From positions 1-64,000 of the forward strand of contig VXOG01000114.1 of NCBI GenBank assembly GCA_009840165.1: DNA of 64,000 bases. Direction: 5' to 3'. Below, piece by piece: positions 1 through 7,865 of this stretch (positions within the stretch are counted from its first letter, which is position 1; every line of letters begins with the position of its first letter). Origin of the DNA: Chloroflexota bacterium. GTDB taxonomy: Bacteria; Chloroflexota; Dehalococcoidia; Lucifugimonadales; UBA3495. Under the pieces are notes generated by a model. The model searched no databases. It had not been told where the DNA came from and saw only the letters and a list, made by a program, of their open reading frames with translations. The position numbers and the translations under genes are program-made.

Positions 1-282
1 CCCCAAAACCGTTCTCCCCGCCGCCATTCACTCCCCACGACCTGCCACGGGCCCTACTCAAATGACCTGAAATGAGAGGAAATGAGCGGGATTCTCGCAA
101 AATTGTCAGCATCCCGCTCCAATCCTGATAGTGCTGCTGCTGACAATCGTGGGAATGACGGTAGCGCTGGTTTGGACCAATAATCGAAAGGCCCTGTCCC
201 AGCATCCCCCACAATTGACCTGCGGCGTTGGCTGCGGTATGGTATTTTGCGATTTACCCCACCGTTTTCGGAGTGTCCCGCT

Positions 283-708
283 ATGGCCGCACCAGACCTC
301 CCTCTGTTCAACTACGACGACGTTCAAATCGGCGAGGAGCTCGGCTCTTATGAGTACGAGCTGACGCAGGAGATGATCGATCTCTACCGCAAGGCCGTGG
401 ACGACCCCGACGCGGTGTTCCCCACCATCGCCGTGAAGCATGACGCCACCTCGCTGGCCCTGGCCTACGACGACCAGACCGGCAGCATCAACGCCGGCAA
501 CGAGATCGACCTGTACAATCAGCCCGTGCCCGGTAAGAAAATCCGTGTCACCGGCCGGATCCACGACAAGTTCGTCCGCCGCGAGAAGCCCTACCTGGTC
601 ATCGAGGCCACCGCCACCGACGAGGACGGTCGCCTCATCGAGAGAATGCGCACCTACCAGATCAAGAAACCCGAGGAGTTGGGCAAGAAATGGCATCCGC
701 AAGGCTAG
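283..708 (+). CDS. MaoC/FAS1-like hotdog dehydratase, first of pair
   Basis: A protein of about 141 residues that resembles the hotdog-fold half of MaoC-type enoyl-CoA hydratases, which act on acyl-CoA thioesters. I chose the ATG at 283 (MAAPDL) because the twelve residues encoded upstream from 247 look unlike a protein start. The mid-region PGKKIRVTGRI and the run PYLVIEATATDEDG fit the strands of a hotdog core. The next gene starts inside the last codons of this one (19-base overlap), so the two are probably co-translated and may form a heterodimeric dehydratase. The exact substrate cannot be read from sequence. Confidence 0.75.
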   Translation: MAAPDLPLFNYDDVQIGEELGSYEYELTQEMIDLYRKAVDDPDAVFPTIAVKHDATSLALAYDDQTGSINAGNEIDLYNQPVPGKKIRVTGRIHDKFVRREKPYLVIEATATDEDGRLIERMRTYQIKKPEELGKKWHPQG

Positions 709-1112
709 ACAGCGAAACGCTGCCCGTTATCACCAAGCACATCACCCAGGACGTCATCAACACGTTCGAGGCGTGCGGCATCCTCAACCGCGCCAATATC
801 CACAACGATCCGGAGTTGGCGTCCAAGCGGTTGGGCACCACCTACGCCATCGCGTCGGGCCGCATGAGCATCGCCTTCTGCACCGAGGCCATGCGCAAGT
901 TCATCGGCGCCGAGGACTTCCACCGCAGCGGCAACGTCAACCTCAAGTTCCTTCGTCCAGTCAAGCACGGCGACACCGTCAGCGTCCACGGGCAGGTCAA
1001 CAGCCGCCAGCCCCAGGACGACGGCACCACCATGGTAGTGGTGGACGTGTACTGCGAAAACCAGAACGGCGACAAAACCGCCGTCGGCCAGGCCAGCGCG
1101 GTGATCCGCTAA
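690..1112 (+). CDS. MaoC-like hotdog dehydratase, second of pair
   Basis: A 140-residue hotdog-fold protein. The segment NVNLKFLRPVKHGDTVSVHG is the usual MaoC pattern in which the core strand is followed by a 'P-V-x-x-G-D-x-V' turn. It overlaps the preceding hotdog gene by 19 bases, which points to translational coupling. Two-subunit MaoC-like hydratases are known in bacteria and archaea, so a heteromeric enoyl-CoA or (R)-hydroxyacyl-CoA dehydratase is the likeliest role. This part is inferred from the family. Confidence 0.75.
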   Translation: MASARLDSETLPVITKHITQDVINTFEACGILNRANIHNDPELASKRLGTTYAIASGRMSIAFCTEAMRKFIGAEDFHRSGNVNLKFLRPVKHGDTVSVHGQVNSRQPQDDGTTMVVVDVYCENQNGDKTAVGQASAVIR

Positions 1113-1136
1113 CCATTCCGTGAACCCTGACGGTGC

Positions 1137-1496
1137 ATGATGACCACGGTTGTTGATTACCATGCTGAGCGTAGCTGGCATTTCCTTGACCTCGTGGACG
1201 ATGAAGTCGAGCGCGGCGAGTTGGAGGAGGCCAGCAACAAGATATGGGGCGCGGCCGCCCATGCCATCAAAGCCGTCGCCGAGCGCAGAGGGTGGTTTCA
1301 TGGGTCGCACAATGCGCTGGCGGACACCGTGATGCGCTTGATTGACGATGAGGGCGCCCCTCCGGTGCTGTACACCTACTACATGGCGGCAAACTCCTTT
1401 CACTCGCGATTTTACGGCTGGCCTCCCGGCGTTGACGAAATCCGCCACGGCAAAGGTGAAATAGCTAACTTCATTCGTATGCTGGAAAACCTGTGA
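1137..1496 (+). CDS. PaREP1/HEPN-like protein
   Basis: A 119-residue, probably all-helical protein. The run KIWGAAAHAIKAVAERRGW matches the core helix of the PaREP1/HEPN-like families, which typically read 'KAWGAAAHAVKALAE'. HEPN proteins of this size are often nucleic-acid-associated or TA-like, but I see no clear Rx4-6H ribonuclease motif. It is the first gene of a compact cluster: the SelW-like selenoprotein starts 60 bases downstream. No nucleotidyltransferase partner lies next to it. Function is not known. Confidence 0.65.
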   Translation: MMTTVVDYHAERSWHFLDLVDDEVERGELEEASNKIWGAAAHAIKAVAERRGWFHGSHNALADTVMRLIDDEGAPPVLYTYYMAANSFHSRFYGWPPGVDEIRHGKGEIANFIRMLENL

Positions 1497-1555
1497 GTGA
1501 GATGCCACCGAAGCGCATCCCCTTGCTAAACAACCTGATAGGAGAATCAACCCGA

Positions 1556-1870
1556 ATGACTATGACCCGCTCAGAGTTCGGCAAAGTTGAAGTGGACATC
1601 ATCTATTGCGTGCCTTGAGGCTATCACGGCCTCGCCACGTGGCTGGCGACCGAATTCTGGCGTTCCCAGAACGCCGGCGATATTGCCATCAAGCTCACCC
1701 CCGCCGACAAGGGCCGCCTGGAAATTTACCTGGACGGTTCCAAGATCTTCGACCGCTTCGACGAGGAAGGCGACGAATACCCGGGCTACACCAAGGTCAA
1801 CGAGTTGAAAATGGTCATCGCCGAGCGCGTCTTTGACGTTGAAGACGAAATGATGGCGGCGCGCGGCTGA
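1556..1870 (+). CDS. SelW/Rdx-family selenoprotein (in-frame UGA = Sec21)
   Basis: Reading from ATG 1556 through the TGA at 1616-1618 gives a single 104-residue frame that ends at TGA 1868-1870. The N-terminal strand VDIIYCVP is followed by UGA and then GYHGLATWLA, so the motif is C-x-x-U as in the Rdx redox family (SelW, SelT, SelH and bacterial SelW-like proteins). The later strand RLEIYLDGSKIFDR matches the family's second half. A hairpin that fits bacterial SECIS rules starts just after the UGA. AGGAG lies upstream at 1540-1544. The stop overlaps the next ATG (TGATG). An ordinary gene caller misses this gene because it breaks at the UGA. Predicted role: thioredoxin-like thiol/selenol redox protein. 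Confidence 0.88.
1616..1652 (+). promoter_or_regulatory. candidate bacterial SECIS hairpin
   Basis: Directly after the in-frame UGA, TCGCCA (1632-1637) pairs perfectly with TGGCGA (1644-1649). The stem extends by CGG (1627-1629) with CCG (1650-1652) across a two-base CC bulge. The apical loop CGTGGC (1638-1643) has G as its second base and begins 19 bases after the UGA. Published bacterial SECIS rules ask for an apical loop about 16-37 bases from the UGA with a G in the first two loop positions, and this hairpin meets both. The fold was done by eye. Confidence 0.65.
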
Positions 1871-2571
1871 TGGCTAACAACGAACACGTTGAACTCGTGC
1901 GCGCCGGCGGGGATGCCCTGGCATCGTGGCGCGCCGACAACCCCGACCAGCAGCTGGACCTCCGAGTCGCCGATCTCAGTGGCATGGATCTGGCCGGCAT
2001 CGACCTGCGCGGCGCCGACCTGCGGGGCGCGAACCTGGCCGACGCCCGGCTCACCAGGGCCAATCTTTCCCGTTGCGACCTGCGGGCGGCGGACTTCACC
2101 GGCGCAGATCTGTACGGCGCGACGTTGGCCTCCGCGCAGATGGCCATGACCATCCTGCGCAACGTCAATCTCTTCTGGGCCGACCTGAAGCAGTCCGACA
2201 TGCAGGAATGTATCCTGCAAATGTCTCGCCTGAACCGCGCGTCGTTCCTGAACACCAACCTCACCGCCGCCGATTGCAGCCAGACCACGGCCATCGAGGT
2301 GGACCTGCGTTCCGCCAACCTGACCAACTCCGACTGGCAGGGGGCGAACCTGAATGGCGCAGATGTGAGCCGCGCGGTGATGCAGGGAGCCAACTTCACC
2401 AATGCCAAGATCCGCGACTCCATGTGGATTATGACCGATATGCGAGGGGCTAACTTCGACCGCGCCAGCCTGCACCGCTGCGACATGACCATGAGCAAGT
2501 GGGACGACACCACGAACTTCCCGCCCGGTTTCGATCCGAACCACATCGAGAATCGAGTGGACGATTACTAG
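1870..2571 (+). CDS. pentapeptide-repeat protein
   Basis: A 233-residue protein dominated by A(D/N)LxG-type five-residue repeats, for example DLRGADLRGANL near residue 50 and GANLNGADVS near residue 160. Such repeats fold into a right-handed quadrilateral beta-helix. The start codon overlaps the stop of the selenoprotein (TGATG), so the two are translationally coupled. Some pentapeptide-repeat proteins bind gyrase and give quinolone tolerance, but most have no known function and nothing here singles out a target. Confidence 0.85.
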   Translation: MANNEHVELVRAGGDALASWRADNPDQQLDLRVADLSGMDLAGIDLRGADLRGANLADARLTRANLSRCDLRAADFTGADLYGATLASAQMAMTILRNVNLFWADLKQSDMQECILQMSRLNRASFLNTNLTAADCSQTTAIEVDLRSANLTNSDWQGANLNGADVSRAVMQGANFTNAKIRDSMWIMTDMRGANFDRASLHRCDMTMSKWDDTTNFPPGFDPNHIENRVDDY

Positions 2572-2580
2572 TTTTCCCAG

Positions 2581-3561
2581 ATGTCTGTCCTGCTGGTAGC
2601 ATCCCACGGCCCCGGCGCGGGCAAAACGTCCGTCGCCGCCGGCCTCGCCACCCTCATCGCCCGTAGCGGGGCGACGGTATCGGTCTGCAAACCGCTATCG
2701 CCGGCCGGACGCACCGATCCCGACGCCATCTACTTCGCGCAGAATTTCCGCGGGGGCGTGGCCGTGGCCTCCGGAGACGATTCCGATTCCCTGGACGCGG
2801 CTGCCAGCGCGGTACGGTCTCTCTCCGGCATCAGTGAGCACACGCTGGTGGAGGTGGCGAACCCGGCCAGTGGATCCGGGGTTTCGTCCTCAATCACCGC
2901 CGGGCTGGTCGAACGCCTTTCGGCGCGGGTGGTCGCCGTGTTCGGGTACGACGCCGCGCTATCGGCGGTGTCGGTGTCCAGCAGCGTCGCGCCCCTGGGC
3001 AGCTCACTGGCCGGCGTGTTTGTGAACCAGACGGGGCGTTACCGCGCTGCCGAAACCGGCCGGATGCTGGACGAAGTATCCGCAGCCGGGATCCCCGTCG
3101 TTACCGCGATCCCGGAAGACCGTCCGTTGCTCTCGCTGACCATGAATCAGCTGGAACAGCAGCTTGGCGGCCGCTGGGAACTGGAACCCTCGGACGGCGA
3201 CGAATGGGTGGACCGTTTCCTGATTGGCGGCAACATCATGGACTCGGGCGCCGGCTACTTTGGCCGGTACGCGCACCAGGCCGTCATCACCCGCGCCGAG
3301 CGGCCCGACATCCAGATGGCCAGCCTGATGCAAGACACCCGTTGCCTGGTGCTGACCGGCGGAGCGCGGCCCACCGAATACATCCGCGTGGAGGCGGCCA
3401 AGCGCGACGTTCCGATGCTGCTCGTTGACGGCGGCACCGTCGCCACCGCCGACGCCGTAGGCAACCTGCTGGGCGCAGTCGTCCCTTACCACGCTCACAA
3501 AGCCGAGCGGATGGCCGACCTGCTGGCGGAGCGGATCGACGTAGCAACGCTGATTGCTTAG
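2581..3561 (+). CDS. P-loop ATPase with DRTGG-type C-terminus
   Basis: A 326-residue protein with an N-terminal Walker A motif GPGAGKTS (residues 10-17) in a BioD/phosphotransacetylase-N-like P-loop domain, followed by a DRTGG-like region (residues about 200-320, including CLVLTGGARPTEYI). DRTGG domains are found next to CBS domains and in phosphotransacetylases and are thought to sense ligands, so a regulatory ATPase is likely. It starts 9 bases after the pentapeptide gene and closes that operon. Its TAG stop (3559-3561) lies inside a palindromic repeat. Confidence 0.75.
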   Translation: MSVLLVASHGPGAGKTSVAAGLATLIARSGATVSVCKPLSPAGRTDPDAIYFAQNFRGGVAVASGDDSDSLDAAASAVRSLSGISEHTLVEVANPASGSGVSSSITAGLVERLSARVVAVFGYDAALSAVSVSSSVAPLGSSLAGVFVNQTGRYRAAETGRMLDEVSAAGIPVVTAIPEDRPLLSLTMNQLEQQLGGRWELEPSDGDEWVDRFLIGGNIMDSGAGYFGRYAHQAVITRAERPDIQMASLMQDTRCLVLTGGARPTEYIRVEAAKRDVPMLLVDGGTVATADAVGNLLGAVVPYHAHKAERMADLLAERIDVATLIA

Positions 3562-3585
3562 GGGCGAATAATTATTCGCCCCTAC
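3559..3585. repeat. palindromic repeat, family A (GGGGCGAATAATTATTCGCC)
   Basis: A near-perfect inverted repeat whose arms read TAGGGGCGAATA / TATTCGCCCCTA. The left arm supplies the TAG stop of the DRTGG-type gene. Related copies lie at 14891, 30789, 32081 and 58832. Confidence 0.85.
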
Positions 3586-3609
3586 GTTCGCGTCAAGGTT
3601 ACGGGCACT

Positions 3610-3635
3610 GGATTCCGGCTTTCGCCGGAATGACG
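3610..3635. repeat. palindromic repeat, family B (ATTCCGGC...GCCGGAAT)
   Basis: ATTCCGGC and GCCGGAAT arms surround a TTTC loop. It belongs to the widespread 'ATTCCCGCGAAAGCGGGAAT' class of intergenic repeats. Further copies occur at 4098, 23039, 29611, 30715 and 40642. Confidence 0.8.
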
Positions 3636-3686
3636 GGGAAGGGCCCGAATGATTGGGAAAGGATCGTAATGACGGGGGAAGGGCGT

Positions 3687-3986
3687 TCAGTCCTGCATCT
3701 CGAACCGCTCGGACTCCGGCGGTTGCGCCCACAGTTCCTCCGCGCCGGACATGGCCACGGCCCGTTCGGGACTGGCGCGCCAGGCGTCGTAGATTTCGTT
3801 GCTGTCCCACGTGACCAGCGTTGAGATCTTGGTGGGATCGGCCAGGGAGATGAACGTCTGCCGAGCCCCGAATCCGGGCGCTTTGCTCTGCGCCTCGCCG
3901 TTGCCTTCCAGCAGCGCTTTCGCCTCTGCGATCTTGTCCGCTTTGGCCCAGTGATGCGTCAACACGCCGATCATTGCCATGGTCAA
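3687..3986 (-). CDS. ABM-like (antibiotic biosynthesis monooxygenase) dimeric barrel protein
   Basis: A 99-residue protein with the pattern of the dimeric alpha-beta barrel ABM family: an N-terminal strand MAMIGVLTHHWAK, a helix EAKALLEGNGEAQ and a later strand STLVTWDSNEIYDAW. Members range from haem-degrading and quinone monooxygenases to small non-enzymatic barrels. Without neighbours from one pathway the substrate cannot be given. It stands alone between two repeat clusters. Confidence 0.6.
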   Translation of the reverse strand: MTMAMIGVLTHHWAKADKIAEAKALLEGNGEAQSKAPGFGARQTFISLADPTKISTLVTWDSNEIYDAWRASPERAVAMSGAEELWAQPPESERFEMQD

Positions 3987-4097
3987 ACTCTCCTGGTTAT
4001 TGCGTCGTCGTCAGCTCACAGCGGCGTGGCGGCGATTCGGGAACGGCGGCGATTTTACCATCATTTCCGACCCCTATCGTCACTCCCGAGCCCTATC

Positions 4098-4124
4098 GTC
4101 ATTCCCGCGAAGGCGGGAATCCAG
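4098..4124. repeat. palindromic repeat, family B
   Basis: ATTCCCGC / GCGGGAAT arms around GAAG, between the ABM gene and the hydrolase gene. Confidence 0.8.
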
Positions 4125-4136
4125 GAACCTCAAAAG

Positions 4137-4955
4137 CTAAACCCGCTGCTGCCAGCAGTCAAAGGCCACTGACACCGGCCCGTCGTACACCGACCGCGCC
4201 TCCGCCACCAGGGGCTCGGTATCCAGGTGGTACGCATTGTCGATGTGCGTCAGCGTTAACGCCTGCACGCCGGCCAACTGCGCGATGCGCGCGGCCTCGG
4301 CCGCCGTGGAGTGCGCCGTCTCATCCGCCCGGTGGCGTTCCGCCTCGATGCACAGGGCCTCGTGGATCAGCAACGTCGCCCCCTCCGCCAGCTCTGCCAG
4401 CGACGGACACCACCGCGTATCACCCGAAAACACCACCGCGTGCTCGCCCGATTCCACGCGCCACGCCATCGCGCCGCCGATGTGGTCAACGGGAGCGCAT
4501 TTGGCCCGCACGTTGGGAGACAACTGCACCCATTCGCCCGGCTCCGTGGGTTGCAGCGTGAATACCAGCCGGCCATCCCGCCGCCGCACGCCATCCGCTG
4601 CCACGTTCAGGCCGCGCGTTGGGTACGCCAGCAGCGTGCCCATGTCCGACATTGCCCTTTCGGATCCGTACACCTGCATGGGCGCCTCGGCCGGATTGCG
4701 CCGGCTGCGCTGCATCTCGATGTGGGGCAGCCCCTCGCAGTGGTCGGGATGGCTGTGGCTCAACAGGCAGTGGTCATAGTCCGTGGGCGATATGCCCAGT
4801 TGATCGCCGTGACGCAGAACCGTATTGCCCGACGCCGCGTCCAGCAGGATGCGCTCGCCCTGGGGACATTCCAGCACCATCGCCGTGTGGTTCCGCATGG
4901 TGCTTCCGCCCGAGCCGGTGCCCAGATAACTGATAGTAAATCCTGCCGTCGTCAA
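4137..4955 (-). CDS. metallo-beta-lactamase-fold hydrolase
   Basis: A 272-residue enzyme of the MBL fold, close in layout to RNase Z/phosphodiesterase-type members. The metal-binding motif H-x-H-x-D-H appears as LLSHSHPDHCEG near residue 68. Further ligands are probably the H of PVDHIGG (about 157), the D of VVFSGDTRW (about 177) and the H in LTLTHIDN. It may cleave phosphodiesters or other esters. The downstream dehydrogenase ORF begins only a few bases from its start on the same strand, but no shared pathway is evident. Confidence 0.8.
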   Translation of the reverse strand: MTTAGFTISYLGTGSGGSTMRNHTAMVLECPQGERILLDAASGNTVLRHGDQLGISPTDYDHCLLSHSHPDHCEGLPHIEMQRSRRNPAEAPMQVYGSERAMSDMGTLLAYPTRGLNVAADGVRRRDGRLVFTLQPTEPGEWVQLSPNVRAKCAPVDHIGGAMAWRVESGEHAVVFSGDTRWCPSLAELAEGATLLIHEALCIEAERHRADETAHSTAAEAARIAQLAGVQALTLTHIDNAYHLDTEPLVAEARSVYDGPVSVAFDCWQQRV

Positions 4956-4971
4956 ATCATCCTCCGTTATC

Positions 4972-5997
4972 CTATCCCAGCGCCACCCGCGAGTGTGGCA
5001 GCACCGTCGGGTTCACCAGGAACTCCGGCATCCGGCCTTGAAGCACGTCCACCGTCGCTTTGGCCGTGCGCACCTCCAATTCAAGCACTGACTGTTGCGA
5101 CAGGAACGCCACGTGCGGCGTGATTATCACGTTGTCCAGCGCGAACATGGGGTGGTCCGCCGGCGGAGCTGACGATTCCATCACGTCCAGGCCGGCGCCG
5201 GCAATGCTGCCGTCCCGCAGGGCGGCGTACAGCGCCGGCTCATGTACGATGGGGCCACGCGCGCAGTTGATCAGGTACGCGGACGGTTTCATCAGGCCGA
5301 AAGCCCGCTCTCCGATCAGCCCTCGCGTGTCCTCGTTCAGCGGTGTGTGCACCGTCACGTAGTCGGACGCGACCAGCAACTCGTCCAGCGTTGCCACCGT
5401 TACGCCGTCCGGCAGGTTAGCGTCCGCCGACAGATAGGGATCGTAGGCCAACACGGACAGGCCGAACGCGCGTGCCTTGTCCGCCACTGCGCGCCCGATG
5501 CGTCCGAACCCGACGATGCCGATGGTCTGACCCCGCAGTCGTGTCAACGGATGGGGCGACGGCGTGCCCTCCCAACGGCCGGCTTTGGCGATCCCGTCGT
5601 AAAAACCCACCTGCCGGTTCCAGGTCAGCAGCAGGGCCATCACGTGATCGCTCACCTCATCCACGCAGTAGTCGGGCACGTAGGTGACGGGGATGCCCAG
5701 CTCGGTGGCCACGTCCACCGCGATGTTATCTACTCCCACGCCGTACCGGCTGATGCAACGGCACCGCTCGGCGGCGCGCACCACCGCCGGCGTAACCTGA
5801 GCGAAGCACGTCATAATCGCGTCGCAATCGACGGCCAGCGTCGCCAGCGTCGCCTCCGACCCATCGGGCGCCTCCACCACCTCAACGCCGTCACCCAACC
5901 CGGCCACCAGCGCCTCGCGCTCGGGCGCGGTGGAGGGCCAGACGAAGTCGGTGATGAGGATGCGGGTGAATGTGCTATCGGCGGATGCCATCAACAA
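4972..5997 (-). CDS. D-2-hydroxyacid dehydrogenase, NAD-dependent
   Basis: A 341-residue protein with both halves of the D-2-hydroxyacid dehydrogenase fold. The dinucleotide site reads GIVGFGRIGRAVADKA (about residue 160). The catalytic arginine sits in LINCARGPIVHE and the catalytic histidine in IITPHVAFLS. These enzymes interconvert 2-keto acids and D-2-hydroxyacids such as phosphoglycerate, glycerate or lactate. The length suits the CtBP/PGDH-like subgroup without an ACT domain. MLMAS offers two possible ATG starts six bases apart. Confidence 0.88.
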   Translation of the reverse strand: MLMASADSTFTRILITDFVWPSTAPEREALVAGLGDGVEVVEAPDGSEATLATLAVDCDAIMTCFAQVTPAVVRAAERCRCISRYGVGVDNIAVDVATELGIPVTYVPDYCVDEVSDHVMALLLTWNRQVGFYDGIAKAGRWEGTPSPHPLTRLRGQTIGIVGFGRIGRAVADKARAFGLSVLAYDPYLSADANLPDGVTVATLDELLVASDYVTVHTPLNEDTRGLIGERAFGLMKPSAYLINCARGPIVHEPALYAALRDGSIAGAGLDVMESSAPPADHPMFALDNVIITPHVAFLSQQSVLELEVRTAKATVDVLQGRMPEFLVNPTVLPHSRVALG

Positions 5998-6152
5998 TTA
6001 CCAAATGCCCAATGGGGCGGGGAAAGTATAACCGACGAGCCATCAGGGGCGAAACAAGGTTACGTCGTCTTTCGCATTGCCGCAATCTGTGGTTGGCTAG
6101 AATATTCGGGGATAGCGGCCCAGAGGCTCGGTCGCGCGACTTTGGACGGAAA

Positions 6153-6882
6153 TCATGCCATATCCTGTCTATCCCGTTCATCCTCTTCATCCCGGTAAAA
6201 ATTCTCTGCCGCCTCCAGAAAATGCCCCACCGCCTCCGCGATAAACGTCCCCGACCCGCACGCCGGGTCCAGCACGCGCTGGTTCAGCGGGTCATCAATC
6301 AACTCCCGCACCATCGTCCGTGCCAGGCACGCCGGAGTGTAGTATTCGCCCAGGGTGCGCCGTTCCTCGGGCGGTATGACCGTCTCGTAGAGGATGGCCG
6401 CGATGTCCGGCGGAGCGTTGGTCCAGTCGAACCGCGCAATCCGGCGGGCCAACGCTCTGATCACGTCCTGTCCGCCCACCTCGTCGGGTCAGGCGAAGAG
6501 GTCCGATTCGATGATGCCGCCTCAAGCCGGTGGCGTCCCGGAACCGCCGGCCTTGCAGCAAATCCGAAGGGTCGGTTTCCGCCACCTGTCGCAGGTCGAT
6601 GCCGAATGACGCCGGCACCGCCATGCCGATGACCAGGCTCAGGTAGGTGTGGCGGATGAACAGGTCGTCCAGCTCCGCCGGCTCCCGGGCGATTTCACCC
6701 AGCGCGGCCCGCAGCAGGTTCTCCTCGATTATCTCGTCGCCAACGGCCAACCCGGACAGTATGAGGAAATCCCGCACGGCGGTGGTGATGTTGGCCTCAG
6801 CCTCAAAGTTGTCATACCGCCGCAGAATGGCCGCCGCCGCTTCCACATACCGCCCGTCGCTGATGTCCAGATGCGTGACCAT
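6153..6882 (-). pseudogene. broken N-6 DNA methyltransferase (type I/IIG-like) remnant
   Basis: The N-terminal piece (MVTHLDISDGRYVEAAAAIL...) reads to about 6535, where the frame slips. The next frame gives GIIESDLFA, then TGA where the family has tryptophan (codon TGG), then PDEVGGQDVIRALARR and onward to motif I, DPACGSGTF. The frame ends shortly after motif I, in repeat-like sequence, so the catalytic NPPY motif and target-recognition part are gone. Frameshift, nonsense codon and 3' truncation together show a decayed gene. No specificity or restriction partner remains nearby. Confidence 0.8.
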
Positions 6883-7355
6883 GCAGCGATTCTATTACCA
6901 ACGTAGCAGCATCCCCCTCTCCCCTGGCGGGAGCAATATCATTCGGTTGTCATTGCGAGGAGCGGTAGCGACGCGGCAATCCCGTCTCGGCGCTTTGCAA
7001 AATCCTTGCCGGTGGCAATCTATCGTCTGAATCAAGATTTACCGGATTTTAGGATTATCAAGATTGAGTAGATGAGGTAGCGTTGCAAGTTAGGTGGTTT
7101 TGCGTGTCCGTAGGGGCAGGTTTCAAACCTGCCCCTAAACCGCTTGCATCATATGATGAAACTTGACCACCTAAAACGGAACGCTACAAGTAGATGACTC
7201 TGAGTGTGAGCGTAATCCTTAACAGCCTGTCCGTTGCCTGACACGGAGCCACTCCGTACTTGATACGGGGCGCCGTCATCCCAACTCGAAAATCCTGTAA
7301 TCCTGTGAATCCTGATTCTGACAATTCCCATCAATATCCCGGTCGCTGTAAATCA
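6883..7355. other. 473-base gap filled with repeats
   Basis: I see no gene here. The stretch holds a truncated family C repeat (about 6914-6932), a 'CATTGCGAGGAGCGGTAGCG' type repeat near 6954, an oligo-repeat of the 'ATCAAGATTTACCGGAT' class near 7032 and 7290, and a palindrome GTAGGGGCAGGTTTCAAACC at 7110-7137. Confidence 0.7.
7110..7137. repeat. palindromic repeat, family A variant
   Basis: GTAGGGGCAGGTTT and AAACCTGCCCCTA arms. It has the GTAGGGGC core of family A with a different centre. Confidence 0.75.
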
Positions 7356-7673
7356 TCACCACCAGCCATTCACAACCACAACGTTCTGGTCCTCTTTGAG
7401 CACGACAATATTGCGGCCAGACACGCGAGTTTCGTCCGGGAGTTGAACCAGCCACCTGCCATCATCAAAGTCGGTGGTGATGAACGCCTTGAGCCACTTA
7501 TTTTCTTCGTTGACCGCATGATTCGGCATCCACCCGCCGTGGGCTTTGTCGCCGATCTGGAACTTGGCGTACCGCTCGTCGGGCATCATACCGGGGCCGA
7601 CGTAGTCCAGCTGGATTTTGGCGCCTTCCGGTTTGTCGCGGTTGCGTCCCCAATCATATTTTTGGCCTGTCAT
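7356..7673 (-). CDS. hypothetical protein
   Basis: About 105 residues when started at the ATG of MTGQKYDW (7673); an upstream ATG at 7712 adds 13 residues of doubtful reality. The protein is rich in W, K and D, with no membrane segment or known catalytic motif that I recognise. The last part (SGRNIVVLKEDQNVVVV) looks like a beta-rich, SH3-like end. It stands alone downstream of a repeat-filled gap. No function proposed. Confidence 0.45.
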   Translation of the reverse strand: MTGQKYDWGRNRDKPEGAKIQLDYVGPGMMPDERYAKFQIGDKAHGGWMPNHAVNEENKWLKAFITTDFDDGRWLVQLPDETRVSGRNIVVLKEDQNVVVVNGWW

Positions 7674-7865
7674 CACTATCTCCGTAAGTGCTATTGTCGG
7701 CAATATAGCCACTGCCTAACCTACCGTCAACGACTCGCTGTCACCCATGCTTTCGCACTCCCAATCCCCTGAAATGGGCGCTGTTTGACACCCCTAAACG
7801 GCTTTGCCTACACTGTGGCCCGCGTTATGCATACCCTTTATGGATTCCCAACGGAGGACGGCCAC

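Noticed and set aside
6480-6540. Possible second selenocysteine UGA in the DNA methyltransferase frame (SDLFA-UGA-PDEV)
   Set aside because: The UGA replaces a conserved tryptophan, a frameshift lies just before it and the gene is truncated downstream. This is decay, not recoding.
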